64,000 bases of DNA from positions 1 to 64,000 of the forward strand of contig CAMNST010000012.1 in NCBI GenBank assembly GCA_946555465.1. Direction: 5' to 3'. Position numbers and translations under genes: made by a program. This document shows positions 40,567-49,508 of this stretch, piece after piece; positions within the stretch are counted from its first letter, which is position 1; every line of letters starts with the position of its first letter. Under the pieces are notes generated by a model. It ran no database searches. It was not told the DNA's origin and saw nothing but the letters and a program-made list of their open reading frames with translations. The stretch is from an uncultured Clostridia bacterium. Its GTDB lineage: Bacteria; Bacillota; Clostridia; Oscillospirales; Acutalibacteraceae.

Positions 40567-41690
40567 ATGAAGAACGAGATGAAATAGGCGAACTCTTAGC
40601 CGAATACAGAAAGCAAAGAGACCATACAGAAAGCGATGAGCCAAAGCCGCTTGAACCCCCTGTGCGCAGGCAGGAAAAAATCGACTTTGCCAAAGAGGAT
40701 TCTGCAGAAGAAGAAACACCGAAAAAATCAAAACTGAAAAAAGAAAAGAAACCTGCGAAAACAGAAGAAGAAATTGCACTCATAAAAGCACAAAGAAAAG
40801 AAAAACAAACAAAACTGAGAAATAAGGCTATTTCATTTTTAAAAAAGGTTAAAAAAGCAATTTTCAACAAAACAACCCTTATTATTGTCATTGTCATTGT
40901 TTTTATTGTGGGTGCAGTATTCGGTATCAGGGCAATATCACAGTACTCAAAAACCGCATATCTCAGACCATATGAAAAGAAATATCCGGATGCAGATTTC
41001 TCTGAAGGAATGCTTGAGGAATACTGTGACACTTTCGGTGAAAATCCACAGTCGGCAGGTTATATTGAAATACCCGATCTTGGTTTTGAAGGTGTTGTAA
41101 TGAATAAAGATGCTGACGGTTTTCCGAAAGCGGAATCCTGCACAAACGGCAGCATTTTTGCAAACCATGTTATTTATTTTGAAAACAGCAATCTTGAGGA
41201 ATTCTACAAAAACGCCGATGCATTCAACAAATCTTCAGGATATGTAACCTATACCGACTATTTCAGCAAACATGATTTTATGATTGTTGGTGCCTTTTAT
41301 ACCAACACAAAGCCCGAAGATGACAACGGATATATCTTTCCCTATAATGTTACCGAAAAAATGACGGCAGACAGCACAAATGAATTCATATCAAAACTTG
41401 AAAGCCGCTTCATTTTCGATACAGGTGTTGATTTAACAAGGGGTGACACATTTATCACGCTCTCCTGCCCCACAAATTACAGAGACAATTACCGCTTTGT
41501 TGTTGTGGGTGTTGCCAGAGAACATACCGACACAAAACGAACTGCCAAGGACAAAAAAGATATTCACTATCAGCAGGCAATTTATGACGAAAAAGGCATG
41601 GAAAATCCTTATAAATATTCATCACAGTGGTATCCCGAAATCATCATCGGTGACAAAACAATTCAAAAAACAATAGATGATTACAAATAA
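40563..41690 (+). CDS. Sortase-like protein (class B type) with altered active site
   Basis: A 375-residue membrane protein: acidic then lysine-rich cytoplasmic region (1-100, probable coiled coil at 65-95), one membrane helix (about 103-122), and an extracellular domain resembling sortase B. GYIEIPDLG, GSIF and YRFVVVGVARE (Arg311) match the fold. The usual TLxTC reads TLSC (Cys302), one residue short, and the position of the catalytic His (YGHN in class B) reads YFEN (Glu207), with a His five residues earlier (His202). It may be catalytically altered or use another His. Possible substrates are not seen nearby. Last gene of the operon. Confidence 0.78.
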   Translation: MNEERDEIGELLAEYRKQRDHTESDEPKPLEPPVRRQEKIDFAKEDSAEEETPKKSKLKKEKKPAKTEEEIALIKAQRKEKQTKLRNKAISFLKKVKKAIFNKTTLIIVIVIVFIVGAVFGIRAISQYSKTAYLRPYEKKYPDADFSEGMLEEYCDTFGENPQSAGYIEIPDLGFEGVVMNKDADGFPKAESCTNGSIFANHVIYFENSNLEEFYKNADAFNKSSGYVTYTDYFSKHDFMIVGAFYTNTKPEDDNGYIFPYNVTEKMTADSTNEFISKLESRFIFDTGVDLTRGDTFITLSCPTNYRDNYRFVVVGVAREHTDTKRTAKDKKDIHYQQAIYDEKGMENPYKYSSQWYPEIIIGDKTIQKTIDDYK

Positions 41691-41696
41691 TTTATT

Positions 41697-41731
41697 CCCT
41701 CTGTCATTATCCGGCAGAGGGTTTTCTCTTT
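41697..41731 (+). terminator. Terminator of the five-gene operon
   Basis: Arms CCCTCTG/CAGAGGG (41697-41703, 41715-41721) followed by TTTTCTCTTT. Confidence 0.88.
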
Positions 41732-41746
41732 ATTATCATTGCAATA

Positions 41747-41775
41747 TTGAATAATATATTATGATATGCTATAAT
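41747..41775 (+). promoter_or_regulatory. Promoter of the acyltransferase-TagF unit
   Basis: TTGAAT (41747-41752) and TATAAT (41770-41775) with a 17-base spacer, 34 bases before the start codon. Confidence 0.75.
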
Positions 41776-41809
41776 ATAAGAATAGATAATTGTTTTTAGA
41801 GGAGAAATT

Positions 41810-42946
41810 ATGGAGAAAAAAAGGAAAAATAACCCTTCGCTGTCAAAAACCGACTCTCTCTGTCTTAAGGGCATTGCTATTATAATTCTGATTTTCAACC
41901 ATAGTTTCAGAGCAAGTCTTGGCAGTATACTTGAAAAATACGATATTATTTATTCACCTTTCAGCGAAAACTTTATTACAAATATCTGCGAATACTTTAA
42001 AATATGCGTTCCCATTTTTGCTTTTATCACAGGTTACGGATTATACCTTTCCGCAAAAGACAAATGCAAAGATTTAAAATCCTGTGAAAAATGGGTAACA
42101 TCAAGATATATAAAAACCTTCAGCGGTTTCTGGTTTATTTATATTTTATCTTTTGTAATAACCCAGATATATGACAAATATCCACAAAGCATTTATTGCA
42201 AAGATGGTATGATACGCGGTTTTGCCTATGCGGTTATCGACTTTCTAGGGCTGGCAAGCCTTCTTACAACGCCTACAATGCTGGGCACATGGTGGTATAT
42301 GAGTGCTGCGCTGGTATTTATCATACTCATTCCCATTGCACTGAAATGGAGCGAGAAACTGGGATACATCACCCTTATTGTTTCTCTGATTGCCTTGCCG
42401 AGGCTTCTTGATACAGGCTATCCCGGAGGAATGACCGCATACCCCTTTATCCTTGCGGTTATTATGGGAATGATTTTTGCGCAGTATGATCTTTTTGCAA
42501 TAATAAACAGCATAAAAATAACAAAAAATAAGGTTGTAAGCGAACTCATTCAGTTTGCAATATATATTGTTTTAATCATTTCAAGCATTTATGTGTGGCT
42601 GAGGCTTCCGAGAGAAAAGGTGTGGGAATATCACTATGCATTTTCACCGCTTATTATTATCTGTTTTTGCAGAAAATATATTACAAGAATACCTGTAATA
42701 AAGGATATTCTTTCTTTTCTCGGAAAGCATTCAATGAATATTTTCCTCATTCATACATTTCTGAGATATACTTTCTTTGACGAATTTATTTACAGTTTTA
42801 AGTACTTCTGGCTGATTGCCCTTGTGCTTCTTGCTGTTTCACTTGCTGTTTCAATAGTTATTGAATTTATCAAAAAACTGATTAAGTTTGATAAATTCAT
42901 ATTATTTATTTCAAACAAAACATGCTATATCATAGATAAAATTTAA
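41810..42946 (+). CDS. Membrane-bound acyltransferase family 3 protein
   Basis: Polytopic membrane protein of 378 residues with the acyltransferase-3 opening (LCLKGIAIIILIFNHSFRAS, containing the conserved His) and about ten hydrophobic segments; the late SFLGKHSMNIFLIH block is also typical. These enzymes O-acetylate cell-surface glycans or lipids. Twenty bases separate it from the large GT2-TagF gene, so it may acylate the same polymer. Start follows GAGGAG. Confidence 0.88.
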   Translation: MEKKRKNNPSLSKTDSLCLKGIAIIILIFNHSFRASLGSILEKYDIIYSPFSENFITNICEYFKICVPIFAFITGYGLYLSAKDKCKDLKSCEKWVTSRYIKTFSGFWFIYILSFVITQIYDKYPQSIYCKDGMIRGFAYAVIDFLGLASLLTTPTMLGTWWYMSAALVFIILIPIALKWSEKLGYITLIVSLIALPRLLDTGYPGGMTAYPFILAVIMGMIFAQYDLFAIINSIKITKNKVVSELIQFAIYIVLIISSIYVWLRLPREKVWEYHYAFSPLIIICFCRKYITRIPVIKDILSFLGKHSMNIFLIHTFLRYTFFDEFIYSFKYFWLIALVLLAVSLAVSIVIEFIKKLIKFDKFILFISNKTCYIIDKI

Positions 42947-42966
42947 GGAGAATAATAAGAATAAAT

Positions 42967-45900
42967 ATGAGCAGTAAAAGACCTGACATAAGCGTAATTA
43001 TTCCGATTTACAATGTTGAGGAATATCTTGAAGAATGCCTTGATTCTGTGCTTAATCAGACAAAAGACAATCTTGAAGTCATAATGATTGACGACGGTTC
43101 AACAGACAGCAGCGGTGAAATCGCCAAATCATACGCTGAAAAATACGATAATTTTCAATATCATTTAATTGAAAACAACGGGCTCGGCCACGCAAGAAAT
43201 TATGCTGTTCCATTCGCAACAGGCAAATATATTATTTTTCTTGACTCAGACGATATCGTTGTTTCGGATGCATATGAAAAGATGTTTAATCTGGCCGAAA
43301 AAAACAGCAGCGATTTAACAATATGCAATGTTGCCAGATTCAACTCACGCAAATCATGGGCATCAAACCTTCATAAAAAAATCTTTACTGATATTGAAAC
43401 AAATACTCATATTACAAAAAATTCCAATTTAATATATGATACAACATCGTGGAATAAACTCATTTTAAAATCATTTTATCTTGAAAACAACTTTCAGTTT
43501 CCTGAACACATTCTTTATGAGGACATTCCCGTAACGATCCCCATGCACTGCAAGGCAAACAATGTTTCTGTTGTAGACAGTATCGGATATCTGTGGAGAG
43601 TCCGTGACGGTGCATCAAAATCCATAACGCAGAACACTTCGAGTATGGACAACCTTATCGACAGAATATCTGTAATGAAAATGACAGATAAATTTTTTGA
43701 CGAAAATATTAAGGATAAAGATCTGCATTTTGCAAAGCAACTTAAATATATTGAAATCGACCTTATGATTTTCATCAATATATGTGCCGGTGTGGATGCC
43801 GAAACAGGCAGAAAAATGCTTGAAATAATCAAGGAATATGTTGACGCATCTATAGACAGTTCTGTTTTTGAAAAAACCACCCTTATTAACAGACAGAAAT
43901 ATGCATATGCCCTCGATTTTGATATTGATTCTCTGATTAAAACGATTGAATATCAGAAGAGCAATTATTTCAATGCTCCTATTAAAGAAGAAAACGGTGA
44001 ATTTATTGTATCCGTCCCTGAAGATTTGTTCACGGTAAAAGACAGAAATGTTACCGAAGAATTAAAGAATAACGAAACAGTTACCGCCATTGATGATGTA
44101 ATTATAAAAAAAGATTCTGTTGAAATTTTTTCTTTTATCTACAAAAGAAGATTTAATATCGAAAACTACAGTCAGCAAAGTATACACGCCTATCTTTATA
44201 ACGATGCATCCGGAAATAAACTCCCCCTTCATGTTGACTATCTTGAAAAGAAAAATTTAACAGAGGACAGAGGCTATATTTTCGACAGCGAAACCGGCCT
44301 CGGCCAATCATATAATTATGACGGAACAGGATTTAAAATCACTGTTGATGCCGCTGCGCTCAAATTTACAAAAGAAAATGAAGGCACAAACAGAATTCTT
44401 GTTGCGTATGAAAACAGGCTTAACAAATCAAAACTTTTTCTGCGCAGTGCAACAGTTAACATAAGAAGAAAATCAAGAAATAACACAATTCTTGTTGGCA
44501 ATTACAGAATTTCACCTGCATATTCTCATATTGACGAAATTCAGATTGTTATAAAAAATGAGCAGAATTTTGCAAAAAACATAGCCTGCAGCAACGCTCT
44601 GCTAACCTGCGCTCTTGAAAAAAAGGCAAATAAAATCTGGGCAGAAAATGAAGACGGCAAAAAAATTGAATTTGCCACAAGCAACCATACCGAATTTACT
44701 GCTGATATAAACAGTTTTGAGGAATATAAAAACTACAATATGTTTATTGAAACAGCAGACGGCAAAACAAGCGAACTGGTAAGGCGAAATAAAAAAATCA
44801 ATATTCAGGACTTAAAAACAAAAGCCCTTACCATTCGTTCCAACAGAACTTACTGTGTAAACTTCCAGTTCTGCCCGACTATAACAGTTTTAAATAAAGT
44901 TGTAAACAAGGGAAAAAGAATTGCTCTTCACACATTTACTGCCGGACGTGAAGATATCATTGCAGATGCAAAAAAAGCATATCTCTGCATTGATGATGAA
45001 ATTGCCGAAAAGAAAATTGTTCTGGCAAAATCAATATGCATTCATTCAAAAGGAAAAACAAATTGCATTTTCCTCATCAATTTCGGAAATAAAAACATTA
45101 CAAAAGACCTTTATCAGGGTTATCGTGATGTTTATATTGAATATGAACTTAAAGACAAAACTATCGTCCGTGATTTAATTAACAGAGAAAAACACTTCAA
45201 TATAAAAATTGAATTTGATACTCTCAGAATTGAATTTTACAGATTTATAAAAGGCACGGTAAAAATTCTCGCCCGTCAGCAGTGGCGCGAAGCAGAAAAT
45301 ACCGCGCCCAAGAGAAAAGCACTCACCTTTGAAAACTACCCCAAATACAGAGAAGAGAAAATCAATCCGAAACAAATTGTTTTTGAATCTATGTGGGGTT
45401 CAAAATACAGTTGCAACCCTCAGCATCTTTATGAGTACATTGATAAATATCATCCCGAATACCAGTGTATCTGGTCACTTAAAGATGAAAGAACACCTAT
45501 ACCCGGAAATGCAATAAGAGTCCGCCGCGGTTCTCAGGAATATTACAAATATCTTGCAACAGCAAAATATTTCGTCAACAACGTAAACTTTGAAGACAAC
45601 TATGTCAAGCGTGACGGCCAGATAGAAATTCAGACTATGCACGGCACTCCGCTAAAAACTCTCGGTCTTGACGTTCCTGGCGACTTTCCTACCGAACAGT
45701 CTCAGGAAAAATATATTGCAAAAAATATGCGCTGGAACTATCTTATTGTTCAGGGCAAATTTATGGAAGAAAAAGCATATTCCTGTTTCAGATTTGATAA
45801 AGAAATTCTTAAAACGGGATATCCGCGTACAGATATTCTCTTTAACAACTCACCTGAAAAGATAGAAAAAATCAAGAAAGACCTTGGTCTTCCGCTTGAT

Positions 45901-46434
45901 AAAAAAATAATTCTCTATACTCCGACATGGCGTGTAAAGAACAAATTTGATATGCAACTTGATTTGAAGAAAATGAGAGAACAACTCGGCGACGAATATG
46001 TTATTCTTGTAAGACTTCATCATTTCTGTTCATCAGGACATGCAATTCCTGCCGACAACAAGTTTATCTTTGATTTTAATTCATACAGTTGTGTTGAAGA
46101 ACTCTATGTAATTTCAGATCTTCTTATTACAGATTATTCTTCAGTTATGTTTGACTATGCACTTTTAAACAAGCCTATGCTGTTTTTCACCTATGACCTG
46201 GAAGAATACAGCAAAAACCTCAGAGGCCTTTATATTGACTTTGAGGCCGAGGCTCCGGGACCGTTGTTATTTGATACCGATGAGATAATTGACGCTGTAT
46301 TAAATATTGACAAAGTCAGCGAAAACTGCAGGGAAAGAATTGAAAACTTTAAAAACAGATATCTTACCTATGAAAACGGTAACTCCTGCGAAGAAATTTT
46401 CAATAAAGTTTTTAAAAACAACGAATTGAAATAA
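42967..46434 (+). CDS. GT2 glycosyltransferase fused to a TagF-like CDP-glycerol glycerophosphotransferase
   Basis: A 1155-residue two-enzyme protein for wall teichoic acid or a related phosphopolymer. Residues 1-235 are a GT2 domain (VIIPIYNVEEYLEECLDS, DDGSTD, metal motif DSD at 93-95). About 330-760 is a beta-rich middle region that I cannot assign. About 785-1145 matches CDP-glycerol:poly(glycerophosphate) transferases (VFESMWGSKYSCNP, QTMHGTPLKTLG with the catalytic His, ITDYSSVMFDY). No membrane helix is evident; such enzymes bind the membrane peripherally. The ribosome-binding site AAGGAG is 16 bases before the ATG, so initiation may be weak. Confidence 0.9.
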   Translation: MSSKRPDISVIIPIYNVEEYLEECLDSVLNQTKDNLEVIMIDDGSTDSSGEIAKSYAEKYDNFQYHLIENNGLGHARNYAVPFATGKYIIFLDSDDIVVSDAYEKMFNLAEKNSSDLTICNVARFNSRKSWASNLHKKIFTDIETNTHITKNSNLIYDTTSWNKLILKSFYLENNFQFPEHILYEDIPVTIPMHCKANNVSVVDSIGYLWRVRDGASKSITQNTSSMDNLIDRISVMKMTDKFFDENIKDKDLHFAKQLKYIEIDLMIFINICAGVDAETGRKMLEIIKEYVDASIDSSVFEKTTLINRQKYAYALDFDIDSLIKTIEYQKSNYFNAPIKEENGEFIVSVPEDLFTVKDRNVTEELKNNETVTAIDDVIIKKDSVEIFSFIYKRRFNIENYSQQSIHAYLYNDASGNKLPLHVDYLEKKNLTEDRGYIFDSETGLGQSYNYDGTGFKITVDAAALKFTKENEGTNRILVAYENRLNKSKLFLRSATVNIRRKSRNNTILVGNYRISPAYSHIDEIQIVIKNEQNFAKNIACSNALLTCALEKKANKIWAENEDGKKIEFATSNHTEFTADINSFEEYKNYNMFIETADGKTSELVRRNKKINIQDLKTKALTIRSNRTYCVNFQFCPTITVLNKVVNKGKRIALHTFTAGREDIIADAKKAYLCIDDEIAEKKIVLAKSICIHSKGKTNCIFLINFGNKNITKDLYQGYRDVYIEYELKDKTIVRDLINREKHFNIKIEFDTLRIEFYRFIKGTVKILARQQWREAENTAPKRKALTFENYPKYREEKINPKQIVFESMWGSKYSCNPQHLYEYIDKYHPEYQCIWSLKDERTPIPGNAIRVRRGSQEYYKYLATAKYFVNNVNFEDNYVKRDGQIEIQTMHGTPLKTLGLDVPGDFPTEQSQEKYIAKNMRWNYLIVQGKFMEEKAYSCFRFDKEILKTGYPRTDILFNNSPEKIEKIKKDLGLPLDKKIILYTPTWRVKNKFDMQLDLKKMREQLGDEYVILVRLHHFCSSGHAIPADNKFIFDFNSYSCVEELYVISDLLITDYSSVMFDYALLNKPMLFFTYDLEEYSKNLRGLYIDFEAEAPGPLLFDTDEIIDAVLNIDKVSENCRERIENFKNRYLTYENGNSCEEIFNKVFKNNELK

Positions 46435-46437
46435 CGG

Positions 46438-46466
46438 TTGACATATTAAAAAAGTTAATATATAAT
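46438..46466 (+). promoter_or_regulatory. Promoter of the MATE gene
   Basis: Perfect TTGACA (46438-46443), 17 bases, TATAAT (46461-46466). The leader to the start codon is about 100 bases. Confidence 0.88.
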
Positions 46467-46519
46467 AGTTCCACAAAACCTGTTAAAGGATATGGATTTT
46501 TCTGGATTTGTTCCATTTT

Positions 46520-46569
46520 CGCCATACAATTACAATCGTAGTTGTATGGCGTTCTTTATTGTATGGAGG
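46520..46569 (+). promoter_or_regulatory. Leader with two mutually exclusive hairpins upstream of the MATE gene
   Basis: CGCCATACAA (46520-46529) pairs perfectly with TTGTATGGCG (46542-46551), followed by a T-rich stretch. TTGTATGG is repeated at 46559-46566, overlapping the ribosome-binding site GGAGG (46565-46569), so CCATACAA could pair there instead and hide it. This is the layout of an attenuator or translational switch; the signal is unknown. Confidence 0.55.
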
Positions 46570-46576
46570 TTTAAAG

Positions 46577-47908
46577 ATGAATCAGGCTTTTATGAAAGAA
46601 AAACCAATATTCAGACTGATTATTTCAATGTCTCTGCCAATGGTTATTTCAATGGCGGTAAACGCGCTCTATAATATTGTTGACAGTTATTTTGTTGCAA
46701 AAATAAGCGGCAATGCAATGACTGCTCTGTCACTTGTTTACCCTGTTCAGAATTTGGTTACTGCAATCACAGTAGGCTTCGCCGTAGGAATAAATGCGGT
46801 TATTGCATTTCATCTCGGCGCAGAAAATCAAAACAAAGCCAACAGCGCCGCCACACACGGAATTATATTCAACACACTCCACGGAGTACTGCTCACTGCA
46901 TTCTGCCTTGGAATTATGCCGTTTTTTCTTAAGATGTTTACAGATGATTCAGATGTAATAAATTTGGGGTTAAACTATTCAAATATTGTTTTCAGTTTTT
47001 CAATCGTTGTTGCACTGGGAATTTCCTTTGAAAAAATATTTCAGTCAGTCGGCAAAATGCTTGTCTCTATGATAAGCATGGCTGCAGGATGTATTTCCAA
47101 CATCATTCTCGACCCGCTGCTTATATTCGGAATCGGTCCTTTTCCGCAACTTGGCATTAAAGGTGCAGCAATCGCCACAGTTGCCGGGCAGTTTATCACC
47201 CTTATCCTGTATCTGATATTTTATTTTGCAAAACCCATAAATGTAAAAATTGACTTCCGTAATTTTAAATGGAACGAAAAAATGATAAAAAAACTCTATC
47301 TTATCGGCATACCCGCTGCTCTGAATATGGCTTTGCCGTCTGCTCTTATATCGCTTTTAAATGCTATTTTAGCCGCCTTTTCACAAATCTACATACTTGT
47401 TCTCGGAATATACTATAAACTTCAAACATTTCTTTATCTTTCGGCAAACGGCATTATTCAGGGCATACGTCCGCTTGTCAGTTTCAATTACGGTGCCGGC
47501 GAACATAAACGTGTAAAAAAAATATATCTGGAAACAATGGTGCTTACAGTGTCAATTATGATTGCAGGAACCATTCTATGCTTAACCATTCCGGACAAAC
47601 TGATTGGCATATTTACAGACAACAGCGAAACCATTGAAGTAGGTGTAACCGCACTCAGAACAATAAGCATCGGATTTATCGCATCTGCGGTTTCAGTTGT
47701 ATCCTGCGGTGCCTTGGAAGGACTGTCAATGGGCATTCCGTCACTTATAATTTCACTGTGCAGATATATCATTATCATTGTTCCCGCTGCTTTTGTAATG
47801 AGCAGATTAATCGGTGCAGACGGTGTGTGGAACGCCTTCTGGATTACCGAAATACTTACCGCAATTATTTCTTACCTGATATACAGAAAAAAGACAAAAT
47901 ATAATTGA
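46577..47908 (+). CDS. MATE-family multidrug/Na+ or H+ antiporter
   Basis: Twelve-helix efflux transporter of 443 residues in two homologous halves (VISMAVNALYNIVDSYFVAK; PAALNMALPSALISLLNAIL). It exports cationic drugs or metabolites using an ion gradient; the substrate is not predictable. I place the start at ATG 46577, seven bases after GGAGG; the frame extends 23 codons upstream through the leader hairpin. Own promoter, leader and terminator. Confidence 0.92.
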   Translation: MNQAFMKEKPIFRLIISMSLPMVISMAVNALYNIVDSYFVAKISGNAMTALSLVYPVQNLVTAITVGFAVGINAVIAFHLGAENQNKANSAATHGIIFNTLHGVLLTAFCLGIMPFFLKMFTDDSDVINLGLNYSNIVFSFSIVVALGISFEKIFQSVGKMLVSMISMAAGCISNIILDPLLIFGIGPFPQLGIKGAAIATVAGQFITLILYLIFYFAKPINVKIDFRNFKWNEKMIKKLYLIGIPAALNMALPSALISLLNAILAAFSQIYILVLGIYYKLQTFLYLSANGIIQGIRPLVSFNYGAGEHKRVKKIYLETMVLTVSIMIAGTILCLTIPDKLIGIFTDNSETIEVGVTALRTISIGFIASAVSVVSCGALEGLSMGIPSLIISLCRYIIIIVPAAFVMSRLIGADGVWNAFWITEILTAIISYLIYRKKTKYN

Positions 47909-47915
47909 AATAAAA

Positions 47916-47962
47916 AAGATAAGAACCTCCCTCGAGTATTCACCGAAAGAGGTTCTCTTTTT
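47916..47962 (+). terminator. Terminator of the MATE gene
   Basis: Arms AGAACCTC/GAGGTTCT (47922-47929, 47949-47956) flanked by A-run and T-run. It marks the border between the core chromosome and the accessory array on the minus strand. Confidence 0.85.
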
Positions 47963-47985
47963 TAACTTGTTTTTATAAAAATAAA

Positions 47986-48045
47986 TTAATCTATACAAAG
48001 CATTAACAATAAAGTACCGATGAAGTGTTTCACCGTTCTGTTCAT
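47986..48045 (-). pseudogene. Truncated copy of the 4-helix membrane (putative immunity) gene
   Basis: MNRTVKHFIGTLLLMLCID then a stop: only the first 19 codons of the protein encoded at 48987-49460 remain, with the same ribosome-binding site (GAGGTAAG) and the same flanking upstream sequence. It is the distal end of the cassette array. Confidence 0.75.
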
Positions 48046-48074
48046 ATTATATCTTACCTCTTCTTTCCGATTGC

Positions 48075-48673
48075 CTAACCGGTATACGGCGGAGTTGTCC
48101 AGGGATTCGGCTCTGCCTTGCCATCTATAAACTCCCCTTTTGCTTTACGTTCATGCAGACTAATTTGATTATGCTCATCAACAACATTATATACGAATTC
48201 AAATTCTTCTTTTATTAAAGCATTTATGATTTCCGTTTCTGTTAAATTCTCATTTGTCAAAGCATATAATTTTATTATTTCAGTTGACTCTGATGCAATA
48301 ACCTGGCTTAAATTATATTCCAACCCTTCATCCGTAATGAATAACTCATCATTTTCAATCCTTGAAAGTACTCCGCAAATATTATAATCCGACTGATTAT
48401 CTATTGTTACAGATAATTTTATCATCTTTCTTGTATTCTCAGAACTGAGGAAGAACTTTCCAACTTTGAAATCGCATAATCATATTCCGCTTTTTCATCA
48501 ACTACACCCTCATACTGAATTGTAATCGTTACATCATCTTCTATATTTCTACGGTAAACATCAAACCAGTCATTTTCTTTTGAAATTAAAGCAAATAACG
48601 ATAATATAACGAATACACAAATAACTATCACTAATATTTTATTAGGATTCTTTTTCACAAAATTATACCTCAT
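48075..48673 (-). pseudogene. Frameshifted paralogue of the single-pass putative immunity protein
   Basis: Two overlapping frames (48422-48673, 83 residues with a membrane helix; 48075-48425, 116 residues) together match the intact 205-residue protein at 49509-50126: DVTITIQYEGVVDEKAEYDY corresponds to SLTITVQYEEIVKNKDEYDS, and IKLSVTID to IRLSVFVD. Both copies end in KAEPNPWTTPPYTG. The frame changes between about 48425 and 48470, probably by a one-base indel. The frames join as ATGA, so reinitiation could still yield two pieces. No slippery sequence is obvious. Confidence 0.7.
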
Positions 48674-48816
48674 TTCAAAAAGCAGACATAAATCATACCA
48701 TTATAATAAATAATATTGTCCATCCTCATTATGAATTGCTTCTCTTTTTGTTTTAACATATCGCGAATTTATTTCAAGTAAGATGTTTATTCATTTATCA
48801 TCACTGCTGCAAATAA

Positions 48817-48917
48817 AACTTATCACAAATTGTCACATTTGTAAATATTTATTACAAATATTGTTATATGAAATTATTTTACTGTCAAGAAACAAAGGGG
48901 TGAGTTACCTCATCCCC
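48817..48917 (-). repeat. Cassette-border repeat, copy a (short)
   Basis: Shortened copy of the border repeat: promoter-like block 48817-48845 (TTTACA, 17 bases, TAAGTT), the ACAAAT/ATTTGT arms, and the hairpin GGGGTGAG...CTCATCCCC at 48897-48917. About 100 bases present in copies c to f are missing. The rest of the gene-free stretch 48674-48986 is AT-rich without other visible features, except that 48918-48986 matches 56889-56959. Confidence 0.8.
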
Positions 48918-48921
48918 TTTG
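48893..48921 (-). terminator. Border hairpin a
   Basis: AAAGGGGTGAGTTACCTCATC... pairing GGGGTGAG with CTCATCCCC, downstream of the membrane protein gene that stops at 48987. T-run on the minus strand is short (TTTGTTTC). Confidence 0.65.
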
Positions 48922-48986
48922 GCTTTAATTATTTCTATTCACAACTTAAATATACATTATTAATTATCCAATATAGGCAGAATTAT

Positions 48987-49460
48987 TTATGAATCTGTTT
49001 CTGACTTTTCTTCCACAGACTTTCTTTTTTTATCAAAAATCTTTTTTTTACAAAGCAATATTATCAGCGGAATATATGCTGAAATAAGAGCAAAAATCAT
49101 TCCCAAATCAGAACATAACATAATATCTAATGGATAACCGATATAACTAACTACTTTGTATAATATTTCACTATCTCCAAGCAAAAAAAAGATAATTATA
49201 TTAATGAACGAAAAAAAGAGACCATTGCCCAGAGTCAAACAAAAAATACACTGAATAACAAATTCCTTTTCTAAATTATTTTTAAGAAAATAAATTGTGG
49301 AACTTGCTAAAATTACATAATAAAGAATTATAAAAATAAATTCACCTGTATAAGTTGCAAAATTAAAAAAATGAAAATAAATTAAACTATATAAATAAAA
49401 GAAACCTATACAAAATATTAACAATAAAGTACCAATCAAATGTTTCACTGTTCTGTTCAT
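48987..49460 (-). CDS. Four-helix membrane protein, putative immunity protein
   Basis: A 157-residue protein with four hydrophobic segments and a lysine-rich C-terminus. It is a clear paralogue of the protein at 56960-57433 (LIGTLLLIFCIGFFYLYS versus LIGSLLLTFCVGFFYLYS; QCIFCLT and LSAYIPLIIL shared), also 157 residues, which sits behind the phospholipase-like tip. Here the tip has been lost: just upstream only its last codons remain (49469-49505). Start at ATG 49460 after GAGGTAAG. Immunity role is inferred from position. Confidence 0.7.
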   Translation of the reverse strand: MNRTVKHLIGTLLLIFCIGFFYLYSLIYFHFFNFATYTGEFIFIILYYVILASSTIYFLKNNLEKEFVIQCIFCLTLGNGLFFSFINIIIFFLLGDSEILYKVVSYIGYPLDIMLCSDLGMIFALISAYIPLIILLCKKKIFDKKRKSVEEKSETDS

Positions 49461-49468
49461 ATTATATC

Positions 49469-49505
49469 TTACCTCTTCTTTCCGATTGCGCACAGGAATT
49501 GAAAC
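49469..49505 (-). pseudogene. Remnant of the 3' end of a phospholipase-like Rhs tip
   Basis: The codons for FLCAIGKKR then stop match FLRAIGKKR at the end of the tip at 57442, with the same following ribosome-binding site. A shorter trace (AIGKKR) is at about 48050-48070. These are scars of deleted toxin tips. Confidence 0.65.
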
Positions 49506-49508
49506 ATA

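Noticed and set aside
48420-48470. Programmed ribosomal frameshift in the 48075-48673 gene
   Set aside because: No heptanucleotide slippery site or downstream pseudoknot is visible, and the surrounding units show ordinary decay.
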